Origin: Phycisphaerae bacterium
GTDB lineage: Bacteria > Planctomycetota > Phycisphaerae > Sedimentisphaerales > Anaerohalosphaeraceae
Reading direction: 5' to 3'
Assembly (NCBI GenBank): GCA_012517095.1
Contig: JAAYVQ010000078.1
Location: 1-35,647, forward strand
DNA: 35,647 bases
How positions within the stretch are numbered: the stretch's first letter is position 1; each line of letters starts with the position of its first letter. The notes below the pieces were generated by a model. The model saw only the letters and a program-made list of their open reading frames with translations. It was not told the origin of the DNA and made no database searches. Below, one piece after another: positions 23,318 through 30,872 of the stretch. The translations under genes were made by a program, and so were the position numbers.

Positions 23318-23851
23318 ATGCTGACAAAGGGATTAGTCCAGATCTACACCGGGGACGGTAAGGGTAAGACCACGGCCGCCATCGGACTGGCGGTGCGCGC
23401 GGCCGGGCAGGACCTGCGGGTCTTGTTCTGCCAATTTCTCAAACCCGAGAATCTGGATTTGGGCGAACGAAATATCCTGGAGACAATCCCGAACATCACC
23501 CTGCGAATCATCGATCACCCCTGGGACATGCGATCGTCTTTGAAAGATCCGATCATCGTCGAGCAGACGCGGAATATTATCCACAAAGCTTTTGCAACAA
23601 TCGCAGCCGAAATCAAACGGTACGACCTGATCATTCTCGATGAGATCGTCTTTTGCTTCAGTCAACGACTGGCCGACATCGAAGATCTCCGACGCTTGTT
23701 CATGCAACGCGGGCCGAATACCGAAATCGTTCTGACCGGCCGTGGAGCCACGGAAGAACTGATCGCGATGGCCGATCTGGTGACGGAGATGAAAGCCGCC
23801 AAACACCCTTTCGATTCCGGAACGCCGGCGCGAAGGGGAATCGAATATTGA
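23318..23851 (+). CDS. cobO: Cob(I)yrinic acid a,c-diamide adenosyltransferase (CobO/BtuR type)
   Basis: The 177-aa enzyme transfers the adenosyl group of ATP to cob(I)alamin or its corrinoid precursor in B12 synthesis or salvage. It has the modified P-loop TGDGKGKTTAAIGLAVRA, the LFCQFLKP strand, a Walker B-like YDLIILDEI, LTGRGA, and the typical terminus GTPARRGIEY. No other cobalamin gene is in the window, so salvage is possible. No ribosome site is visible before ATG 23318. TACAAT (23292-23297) and TATGAT (23304-23309) are candidate -10 boxes without a strong -35; the second would give a nearly leaderless mRNA. Confidence 0.92.
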   Translation: MLTKGLVQIYTGDGKGKTTAAIGLAVRAAGQDLRVLFCQFLKPENLDLGERNILETIPNITLRIIDHPWDMRSSLKDPIIVEQTRNIIHKAFATIAAEIKRYDLIILDEIVFCFSQRLADIEDLRRLFMQRGPNTEIVLTGRGATEELIAMADLVTEMKAAKHPFDSGTPARRGIEY

Positions 23852-23873
23852 GTTTCAGAAGGAAACACACGGT

Positions 23874-24611
23874 ATGAAAACGGTGGCGGCTATTCTCTGT
23901 GCGGCGGGAGCCAGTAAACGATTCGGAGGCAACCGAAAAAAGCCCTTTGTGAATGTGGATGGGCGTGCGGCGTTTTTGCGGAGCGTGGATTTGTTCGCCG
24001 ACCGCAAGGATGTCAAACAGATCCTGCTGGCGATTTCGCCGGACGATGAGGAAACGGTCAAGGTGGTCTGGGGCGCGCATCTGACCTTCGGCGGCGTCAA
24101 GATCTGCCACGGCGGAACGGAACGCTGCCAAACCATCGCCAGGGCGATGGAATGGGTCAAGCCCGAGATCGACCTGATCGCCGTGCACGACGCCGCCCGG
24201 TGCTGCCTGACGGCCGACTGGCTGGACGCTGTGATCGAGCTGGCCGGTAAGACCGGAGCGGCCATGCTGGCCTGCCCGGTGGTGGCAACCCTCAAGCGGG
24301 TGGTCAATGGCCAGATTGTCGAGACGATCGACCGCAGTGACCTCTACGAAGCCCAGACTCCGCAGGTCTTCGACGCCAATCTGCTGCGAAGGGCCTATAA
24401 AAACCTGGATCAGTACCCGCCGGCAAAGGTCAGTGACGATAGTCTTCTGGTCGAGGCGCTGGGGCAAAAGGTCTCCGTCGTAACGACAGATCATTCGAAT
24501 ATCAAGATCACGACGAAGAACGATATTCCGATTGCCGAGGCCATTCTTCATTCCCGGCCCAAACCCAAACCTGATGGTCCGATCGGGCCGTATGTCGAGG
24601 CCCAATGGTAG
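23874..24611 (+). CDS. ispD: 2-C-methyl-D-erythritol 4-phosphate cytidylyltransferase
   Basis: IspD makes CDP-methylerythritol in the MEP pathway to isoprenoids. The 245-aa protein starts with the nucleotidyltransferase loop ILCAAGASKRFGGNRKKPF. It has LIAVHDAARCCLT (usually HDAARP), the ALKR-like region VVATLKRVVNGQIVETIDRS, and EAQTPQVFDANLL. The C-terminal TTDHSNIKITTKNDIPIAE is typical. It is 22 bp after cobO and probably in the same transcript. ispF is not adjacent. The tail after residue 225 is a short Pro/Lys extension. Confidence 0.94.
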   Translation: MKTVAAILCAAGASKRFGGNRKKPFVNVDGRAAFLRSVDLFADRKDVKQILLAISPDDEETVKVVWGAHLTFGGVKICHGGTERCQTIARAMEWVKPEIDLIAVHDAARCCLTADWLDAVIELAGKTGAAMLACPVVATLKRVVNGQIVETIDRSDLYEAQTPQVFDANLLRRAYKNLDQYPPAKVSDDSLLVEALGQKVSVVTTDHSNIKITTKNDIPIAEAILHSRPKPKPDGPIGPYVEAQW

Positions 24612-24634
24612 GCCGGAAAAGTGTGCCTGAACCC

Positions 24635-24662
24635 TTGACAGGGTTTGGGAAGATGATATCGT
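24635..24662 (+). promoter_or_regulatory. Promoter of the TPR-like lipoprotein gene
   Basis: A perfect TTGACA (24635-24640) and TATCGT (24657-24662, four of six matches) are separated by 16 bp in the 100-bp gap after ispD, giving a short leader to ATG 24712. Confidence 0.5.
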
Positions 24663-24711
24663 GGTGAACTGGATTGGAGAATTCCGCTATGGCTATGGAA
24701 AGGATTTGACA

Positions 24712-25512
24712 ATGGCGAGAATAGGATGTCTTGCGGTGGTTTCCATGATCGTGTGGACTCTTGCGGGATGCGAGGAGCCCATTAAGGACGATGCCCGGTT
24801 TCATTTGGATCCGGAGATGACGGCCAAGGCAACCGGCGAAGGATTCGCCACGCCGGAAGCGGCAGAAGTGGATATGGTCGAGACTCTTGCGGCCAGCCGT
24901 ACGCAGTATCGGGCCAATCTTGAAGCCCTTCAGAAATATTATTTGTCCAAGGGCAATGTCATCAAGCGGCAGTGGACGGAAAAGGAACTCAAGATGCTCG
25001 GCGAGATGCCACAGTATCGGTATCTGTCGGCACCGGAGTCGGTGATGACCAAGCTCAAGGCCACCGACTCGATCGAGGGAGCCGACGAACTGTACGCTAG
25101 CGCGATGAAGGCGTACAACTCGCGATTCCTGTTTCTGTTTGTCGATGCGTCCAAGTATCGGCTGGCGCTGAACCGGTTCAACCTGCTGCTGAGCCAGTAT
25201 CCCACCAGCGACAAGGCCGACGACGCCGCGTATCGCTGCGGGACGATCTACGAATACTTCGGCGATTACGAAATCGCCGCGCCCTGTTATCAGCGGGCGT
25301 ATCAGTGGAACGAATATACGCCCTATCCGGCGCGGTATCGGGCGGCACTCCTGCTGGATGATAAACTGCACATGCGAGCGGAAGCGACAACCTTGTATCA
25401 GTTGGCCCTGGAAAAAGAGTCTCTGACGAAAGAGGAACGAGAGCAGGTCGAGGAACGGATTGCAGAATTGACCCGAGCTGTCGGTACGGTACCTCCGGCC
25501 TCAACGAAATAG
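24712..25512 (+). CDS. Lipoprotein with TPR-like repeats (BamD/YbgF-like layout)
   Basis: The protein is 266 aa from ATG 24712, which has AAGGA seven nt upstream. The signal peptide MARIGCLAVVSMIVWTLAGC ends in a lipobox with Cys20. The middle is charged and helical. Residues 150-260 contain two to three tetratricopeptide-like units, for example YRLALNRFNLLLSQYPTSDK, DAAYRCGTIYEYFGDYEIAA and a final LYQLALEKESLTKEEREQVE. The layout resembles BamD and other periplasmic TPR lipoproteins that scaffold outer-membrane or envelope complexes, but family membership is not certain. It has its own promoter and a strong terminator, so it is a single-gene unit. Confidence 0.82.
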   Translation: MARIGCLAVVSMIVWTLAGCEEPIKDDARFHLDPEMTAKATGEGFATPEAAEVDMVETLAASRTQYRANLEALQKYYLSKGNVIKRQWTEKELKMLGEMPQYRYLSAPESVMTKLKATDSIEGADELYASAMKAYNSRFLFLFVDASKYRLALNRFNLLLSQYPTSDKADDAAYRCGTIYEYFGDYEIAAPCYQRAYQWNEYTPYPARYRAALLLDDKLHMRAEATTLYQLALEKESLTKEEREQVEERIAELTRAVGTVPPASTK

Positions 25513-25539
25513 TGCGGACGATTTGTATTTGATTGTACA

Positions 25540-25573
25540 GGGATCCGCTCCCGGTCGGGGGCGGATCCCTTTT
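25540..25573 (+). terminator. Strong intrinsic terminator after the lipoprotein gene
   Basis: The stem GGGATCCGC/GCGGATCCC is extended by TCCC/GGGG around a GGTC loop (13 bp in all) and followed by TTTT. It lies only 16 bp before the tilS ATG, so tilS either depends on read-through or has a promoter inside this element. Confidence 0.88.
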
Positions 25574-25589
25574 GCATGGTCATAGGACA

Positions 25590-27029
25590 ATGGATTTGGA
25601 ATCCTCCATTCGGGAAACGATTGAATCACTGGCTCTGGTTTCCAGGGGCGACCGCGTGTTACTGGCGGTATCCGGCGGCGTTGATTCCGTTGTAATGGCG
25701 GCGGTATTCCAGCAGATTCAGTCCCTCCATCCGGTCTGTCGGGATTTCGTAATCGGTCATGTGAATCATCATCTGCGGGGTGATGAATCGGATGAAGATG
25801 AACAATTCGTCCGCCAACTCGCCAAACAATGGAATCTGCCCGTACAGGTTCGCTCCGTCGATGTCGCCGAAAGACGACGATCGCATAAACAATCGATGGA
25901 GACGGCCGCACGGGAACTCCGGCTCAATGCTCTGGCGGAAATCGCCATCGAAACCGGATGCCATCGAATTGCCACGGCCCATCACGCCGATGACCAGGTC
26001 GAAACGATGATTCATCGTCTCCAGCGAGGGACAGGGTTTCGGGGCCTGTGCGGAATTGCCCCGATTCGATCTCTGGACACCGGATTGTTGTTCATTCGCC
26101 CGATGTTGAATGTTTCTCGCGCCGAGATTCTCGATTTTGCCGGCAAGTACGGCCTGTCCTGGCGCAAGGATTCGTCCAATGTATCGATTGACTATACTCG
26201 CAATCGAATTCGTCATCTCCTGTTGCCGGAACTGGTTCGAATGAATCCGCGACTCCCCGATCAGTTTCGGGAATTAGCCGGACATTGTCGGCGGTTTCAG
26301 CAAAAGGTGGAAGACGAATGCGAGCAAGTGCGCTCTCGGGTTATTCAATCTCGACATTCCGAGCAAACGATTCTCCATCGAGATACCCTGGTCATTCTTC
26401 CGGAACCCGTCCGCGTGGAGTTGCTTCGACAATCGCTGGCAGAACTGGGCTGTGGCGAGCAGAATCTGGGGATTCAACAATTCCGCTCGTTACACCGGCT
26501 GATGCAGGGACCTCCGGGGCGAAGTCTGAATCTGCCCGGGGGTTTCTGTGCCCGGACGGATTCATCAACCCTGATTCTGTGCCGCGGGCCCTTCGGGTCT
26601 TTCCTTTCGGCGGTGAAAGAGGATGGCGTGGCAATTCCGATCCCCGGCAAGATTGCATTCGGCCGCTTTGAGATCGAATCGCAAACCCTGAATCGCGATG
26701 AATGCGATTGTGCAACTTTCTTCGAGACCAAGCCGCCCACAATCGAATGGTTTGACCTGGATCGGATCGTTCCTCCATTACGGATTCGGCGCCGCCGGCC
26801 GGGCGACCGATTTGTCCCGCTGGGCCAGACGGAGGAAAAAAAGATCGGCAAGTTTCTCACCGCCCAAAAAACCTCCGATGGTCTGCGCCGTCGCATTCTG
26901 ATCGTCGAGGATACTCGTCAAATCCTCTGGGTCGCCCCTCTGCGGATCAGTGAGGTCGCCCGGATCCGGCCGCAGACACGGCGGATCGTCGAAATTTCGG
27001 TTCGGTTGGTTCCCGGTCACCCCGCGTAA
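25590..27029 (+). CDS. tilS: tRNA(Ile)-lysidine synthase
   Basis: TilS converts C34 of the CAU-anticodon tRNA-Ile to lysidine so that it reads AUA. The 479-aa protein has the PP-loop AVSGGVDSVVM near residue 26 and the HVNHHLRGDESDEDEQFV motif. It also has ATAHHADDQVETMIHRLQRG, the GIAPIRS region, DSSNVSIDYTRNRIRHLLLP, and a C-terminal domain with RPGDRFVPLGQTEEKKIGKFL. This is the full-length three-domain form. The ATG at 25590 follows AGGACA; the longer in-frame ORF would start before the terminator and is rejected. Confidence 0.95.
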   Translation: MDLESSIRETIESLALVSRGDRVLLAVSGGVDSVVMAAVFQQIQSLHPVCRDFVIGHVNHHLRGDESDEDEQFVRQLAKQWNLPVQVRSVDVAERRRSHKQSMETAARELRLNALAEIAIETGCHRIATAHHADDQVETMIHRLQRGTGFRGLCGIAPIRSLDTGLLFIRPMLNVSRAEILDFAGKYGLSWRKDSSNVSIDYTRNRIRHLLLPELVRMNPRLPDQFRELAGHCRRFQQKVEDECEQVRSRVIQSRHSEQTILHRDTLVILPEPVRVELLRQSLAELGCGEQNLGIQQFRSLHRLMQGPPGRSLNLPGGFCARTDSSTLILCRGPFGSFLSAVKEDGVAIPIPGKIAFGRFEIESQTLNRDECDCATFFETKPPTIEWFDLDRIVPPLRIRRRRPGDRFVPLGQTEEKKIGKFLTAQKTSDGLRRRILIVEDTRQILWVAPLRISEVARIRPQTRRIVEISVRLVPGHPA

Positions 27030-27044
27030 TCATCGAATCCCGCT

Positions 27045-27073
27045 TTGACCCGCTGCACCTTCATCGGTATAAT
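27045..27073 (+). promoter_or_regulatory. Promoter of rmuC
   Basis: TTGACC (27045-27050) and a perfect TATAAT (27068-27073) are separated by an optimal 17 bp. The predicted start near 27080 is about 15 nt before the rmuC ATG. The glycosidase genes downstream may share it, since no other promoter was seen before 28169. Confidence 0.8.
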
Positions 27074-27094
27074 ATCGTTTTACGGAACATTCTC

Positions 27095-28144
27095 ATGCAG
27101 GAACTACTGGCGGTACTGTTGACAGTTCTGATTCTTCTGATGGCGGCGATCCTGATCGTCATGCTGCGTCAGATGAAAAGCGGAGTTGGTCTGCGCGAAG
27201 AAATGGTCCGCCAGAGTACCTCTGTCGGCTCTCTCCAGCAACAACTCGAATCCATCCGCGGCTCGCAGGAGAAGACCGGCCAGTCGCTGGAGCAGAACCT
27301 TCGTTTCGGACAAGAGCACATGGGCCAGTACCTCAAGACCACCCAGGAAACCCTGGCCAAACTCAACGACCAGCTCGGGCAACTCCGCGCCGGAAGCGAG
27401 CAAATCCTTCGTCTCGGCCAGGATGTCCGCGGCCTGCAGGATATCCTCAAGAGTCCCAAGCTCCGTGGCCAACTGGGAGAATATTCGCTGGAACGACTGC
27501 TGGGCGAGGTTCTGCCCTCGGACAGTTTTTCGTTACAGCACACCTTCTCCAACGGCAAGCGGATTGACGCCCTGATCCGGATGGCCGGTTATTCTGTCGG
27601 TATCGACGCCAAGTTCCCCCTGCCGGCATTCGAGGAGACGATCAAAGCAACCACCGACGAAGACCGGTCCCGTCTTCGCCGCAAGTTCTATGGCGACTGC
27701 GTCAAACACATCGACAAGATCGCCGCCGACTACATTCAGCCCGCCGAAAAAACGCTGGATTTCGCCCTGATGTATATCCCGGCGGAGAATGTGTATTATG
27801 AAACGATCATCCGATATGATGATGACAAGACCGATCTTCGGGAGTATGCCCTGCAAAAGAAGGTAATTCCGGTATCGCCCAATTTGTTATATGCTTACCT
27901 GATGACGGTGGCGATGGGGTTGCACGGACTGCAGATCGAGCAGCAGGCCGACCAGATTCGCAAGAACCTGCAATCCGTTTGGGTCGGCTTCCAGGCGTTC
28001 TTCGACGAGTGGAGCACCCTCGGTGGTCATCTGCAAAAAGCGATGGGAAAATTCAACGAGGCCAATGGGCGACTCGTCAAGTTCCAACAGCAACTGGAAC
28101 AGATTCGGACCCGGCAGGATTTGCCCGAATCGAACCCACAATAA
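27095..28144 (+). CDS. rmuC: DNA recombination protein RmuC
   Basis: The 349-aa protein has the RmuC layout. An N-terminal membrane helix (residues 3-25, rich in Leu, Ile and Val) is followed by a coiled coil rich in Gln and Glu (35-110) and the RmuC domain with the nuclease-like fold. That domain contains SPKLRGQLGEYSLERLLGEV, RIDALIRM, VGIDAKFPLPAFE, DFALMYIPAENVYYE, and VIPVSPNLLYAYLMTVAMGL. In E. coli RmuC limits inversions at short inverted repeats; the activity is proposed to be nucleolytic. Here it is followed after 24 bp by a GH97 gene of unrelated function. Confidence 0.94.
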   Translation: MQELLAVLLTVLILLMAAILIVMLRQMKSGVGLREEMVRQSTSVGSLQQQLESIRGSQEKTGQSLEQNLRFGQEHMGQYLKTTQETLAKLNDQLGQLRAGSEQILRLGQDVRGLQDILKSPKLRGQLGEYSLERLLGEVLPSDSFSLQHTFSNGKRIDALIRMAGYSVGIDAKFPLPAFEETIKATTDEDRSRLRRKFYGDCVKHIDKIAADYIQPAEKTLDFALMYIPAENVYYETIIRYDDDKTDLREYALQKKVIPVSPNLLYAYLMTVAMGLHGLQIEQQADQIRKNLQSVWVGFQAFFDEWSTLGGHLQKAMGKFNEANGRLVKFQQQLEQIRTRQDLPESNPQ

Positions 28145-28168
28145 ACGAGAAAGGAATGGTTTCACGAA

Positions 28169-30022
28169 ATGCGTACGCTGCGATTGATCGTAATTCTGTC
28201 CCTGATCGGATTGAACGCCTCGATTGGCATCGCCCGCGTCGTTTCCAGTCCCGACGGGAAGGTTCAGGCGGACCTCTACACCAATGACGCTGGACGATTA
28301 TGTTTGCGGTTGGTTCGCGGCAGTACACCTATCCTCGACGAGTCACCGCTGGGAATTACCGTCAATGGCACCGACTTCGGCAACGGGGTTCAAATCACCT
28401 CCATCGAACACGAAGCCATCCAGGAGACATATCCGTGGAGGGGCGTTCATGCGGTGGCCGTGAATAACTGCAATAGCGCCGTCGCCTCGGTGAGTCATTC
28501 GGCCAGTAAATTGCAGTACACCGTCGAGCTCCGCGTGTTCAATGACGGGATCGGCTATCGGCATGTGATTCCCGGAACCGAGGAACGTACCGTACAGGGC
28601 GAAAGCAGTTCGTGGAATGTCGTCGCCGGCAGCCAGGTCTGGTTTCATAGCAAGACCGGCAACTATGAGGGATATTATACCCGACAGAAACCCGAACAGA
28701 TTCCCGCCGGAACCGTGATGGCCTTTCCGATCGTCGTCGAACTGGCCGACGGAACGCTGGCAGCGTTTACCGAGGCGGGATTGCTGGCTTATAGCGGCAT
28801 GACGCTGAAGGCATCCGGCACGACACTCCTGTCGGCCGTGTTTGAGGACGACGCCGAAGGGTGGAAGGAAACCGGCGAGTTCCGTACGCCCTGGCGCGTA
28901 ACCATGACCGGTCCGGACCTCAACTCGTTAGTCAACAGCGACATCGTCCACAACCTCTGTCCTCCTCCGGACGCAACGATGTTCCCGCAGGGTTTTAGCA
29001 CGCCGTGGATTCGGTCGGGTCGGGCCTTGTGGAACTGGTGGTCCGACAGCTCGCTGGATCAGGCCCAACAAAAGGAATGGGTCGATAAGACCGCGGAACT
29101 GGGTTTCGAGTTCTATCTGGTCGATGCCGGATGGGAGAAGGCCTGGGAACTTCCCGAAAAGAACAAATGGGCAGCCCTCAAAGAACTGTGCGAGTATGCC
29201 AAAGGCAAAAATGTCGGCATTCATGTGTGGAAGCATTGGAGCGGGATCGAAAAACAGGAACAACGGGAGGAGTTTTTCCGCCTTTGTGCCGAGGCAGGGG
29301 CCGTCGGGATCAAGATCGACTTTATGGATAGTGAATCCCGCCAGCGCATCCGATTCTATACCCAAACCCTGATCGATGCGGCCGAGTACAAGCTGATGAT
29401 CAACTTTCACGGCGCCAACAAGCCCACCGGCGAACCGCGGACCTATCCCAACGAGATGACCCGTGAAGGAATCCTGGGTCTGGAATACAACAAGTGGTCG
29501 GATATCCCACCCAGCCATTATGCAACTGTTCCGTTCACGCGTTATCTGGCCGGACACGGGGATTTCACGCCGTGCACCTTTACTCCGGAAAAACTCAAGG
29601 GGACGACCGCCGCCCTGCAACTGGCCAGCACAATCGTGTTCACCTCGCCCCTGATGCACTGGGCCGATCATTGGAGGTTTTATGTCGGCAGCCCGGTCGT
29701 GGAGGTCATAAAACAGATTCCGACGGTCTGGGACGAAACCCTGGTCCTGCCCGGCAGCAAGCTTGGCGAGCTGGCCGCATTTGCCCGGCGGAGCGGCGAC
29801 AAGTGGTTCATCGGCATCCTCAACGGCGGGGGTAAGACGCAGTATAACCTGATCCTGGCTTTTCTTCCCAAACCGCAGTATGACGCGATTCTGGTCTCGG
29901 ATGTCGCGGGCAAATCCGCCGAGATGGCTGTCGATCGGATCGTCCTTGACAAAGGCGCACCTCGCGCGATCAACCTGGAAGCCGGAGGCGGTTTTGTGGC
30001 GATTCTGACGCCCAAGCCGTAA
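28169..30022 (+). CDS. Glycoside hydrolase family 97 enzyme, probably retaining (alpha-galactosidase-like)
   Basis: The 617-aa protein starts with a signal peptide (about 22 residues) and then the GH97 N-terminal beta-sandwich (SSPDGKVQADLYTNDAG, GITVNGTDFGNG). The TIM barrel runs from about residue 285, with WNWWSDSS, YLVDAGWE and HVWKHWSGI. Asp384 in GIKIDFMDSES and Glu439 in LGLEYNKWSD are 55 residues apart, the spacing I recall for the nucleophile and acid/base of the retaining GH97 from Bacteroides. A SusB-like inverting enzyme would instead use Glu bases. The C-terminal beta domain includes WFIGILNGG. It is exported, probably to the periplasm or surface. The C39-like gene follows after four bases. 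Confidence 0.92.
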   Translation: MRTLRLIVILSLIGLNASIGIARVVSSPDGKVQADLYTNDAGRLCLRLVRGSTPILDESPLGITVNGTDFGNGVQITSIEHEAIQETYPWRGVHAVAVNNCNSAVASVSHSASKLQYTVELRVFNDGIGYRHVIPGTEERTVQGESSSWNVVAGSQVWFHSKTGNYEGYYTRQKPEQIPAGTVMAFPIVVELADGTLAAFTEAGLLAYSGMTLKASGTTLLSAVFEDDAEGWKETGEFRTPWRVTMTGPDLNSLVNSDIVHNLCPPPDATMFPQGFSTPWIRSGRALWNWWSDSSLDQAQQKEWVDKTAELGFEFYLVDAGWEKAWELPEKNKWAALKELCEYAKGKNVGIHVWKHWSGIEKQEQREEFFRLCAEAGAVGIKIDFMDSESRQRIRFYTQTLIDAAEYKLMINFHGANKPTGEPRTYPNEMTREGILGLEYNKWSDIPPSHYATVPFTRYLAGHGDFTPCTFTPEKLKGTTAALQLASTIVFTSPLMHWADHWRFYVGSPVVEVIKQIPTVWDETLVLPGSKLGELAAFARRSGDKWFIGILNGGGKTQYNLILAFLPKPQYDAILVSDVAGKSAEMAVDRIVLDKGAPRAINLEAGGGFVAILTPKP

Positions 30023-30026
30023 CGCC

Positions 30027-30872
30027 ATGTGGAGAATGGGGCAGGATCTTGTCGGCGTCCTCCTTGTACTGTCGGTTGGATGGATCCTCGGGTATCGCAG
30101 CTCTCGAAGTGGGCGATGGTGGATTCTTGGATATGCGTTTCCAGTCGGTTTGTTGTTTCTGATCGGGCTCCTTCGCCATTTTCCAACCCTTTCTCTGTTG
30201 CCCGTTTTTGGGTGGATACTGAGCGGACGAAATGAGTATTTTATCCTGGCCGTGATCGTTTCGGTCCTGTTTGGAAATCTGATCCCGCGAATTCCGCAAT
30301 TGCGTTTGAAGATTCTGGTCGCGATCTTCATGATCATCGCAGGGCTCTATTATTGCGTCAGCCCTTTTGTTCTGCCCATGATTTTGTATCGATCGCATCA
30401 GCGGCTTCAGACGGTAATCGATCACGCGGGGGTCTGCATTCAGCAAACGCATTACACCTGCGGACCGGCAGCCGCCGTAACGGCCCTGAAATGCCTGGGG
30501 GTCGAGGCGCAGGAGGGCCTTCTGGCCATTCAGGCCTATAGCAGTCCCGTATCGGGCACTCCGGAGGATTGGCTCTGCCGAGCGATCGAATCCCTGTACG
30601 GAGAACAGGGAGTTCGGTGTCAGACCCGGTCTTTTGATTCGATCGACCCCCTTCGAGATCTATGTCCCGTCATCGCTGTTGTGGGGTATGCTCCTCTGGT
30701 GGATCATTACATCACGCTTATGGAATTTCGTGACGATGTTATTGTTGCCGGCGATCCCGCTGTTGGGTTACAATATCTACCCTATGAAGACTTTCAGAAA
30801 CGCTGGCGTAATATTGGGATCGTGGTCAAGCGAGAAACATCCACTCACACGAATGAGGAGAAGACATTATGA
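30027..30872 (+). CDS. Membrane protein with C-terminal C39-like cysteine peptidase domain
   Basis: The protein is 281 aa. The first ~120 residues contain about four hydrophobic segments (near 8-24, 32-50, 70-85, 97-120). The C-terminal part matches the C39 peptidase pattern. Gln139/Gln140 serve as oxyanion residues just before Cys145 in QQTHYTCGPAAAVTALKCLG, His227 lies in VDHYITLMEF and Asp243 in VAGDPAVG. C39 domains normally cleave double-Gly leaders as part of ABC exporters, but no ATPase domain is present here and no exporter is nearby. It sits four bases after GH97 and overlaps the GH29 start as ATGA, so it is translated with these enzymes. The substrate is unknown. Confidence 0.8.
   Translation: MWRMGQDLVGVLLVLSVGWILGYRSSRSGRWWILGYAFPVGLLFLIGLLRHFPTLSLLPVFGWILSGRNEYFILAVIVSVLFGNLIPRIPQLRLKILVAIFMIIAGLYYCVSPFVLPMILYRSHQRLQTVIDHAGVCIQQTHYTCGPAAAVTALKCLGVEAQEGLLAIQAYSSPVSGTPEDWLCRAIESLYGEQGVRCQTRSFDSIDPLRDLCPVIAVVGYAPLVDHYITLMEFRDDVIVAGDPAVGLQYLPYEDFQKRWRNIGIVVKRETSTHTNEEKTL

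Noticed and set aside
23700-24605. 301-codon open frame on the minus strand
   Set aside because: It is antisense to the cobO end and ispD. No recognisable protein.
28928-30337. 469-codon open frame on the minus strand
   Set aside because: It is antisense to the GH97 and C39-like genes and its composition fits a shadow frame.
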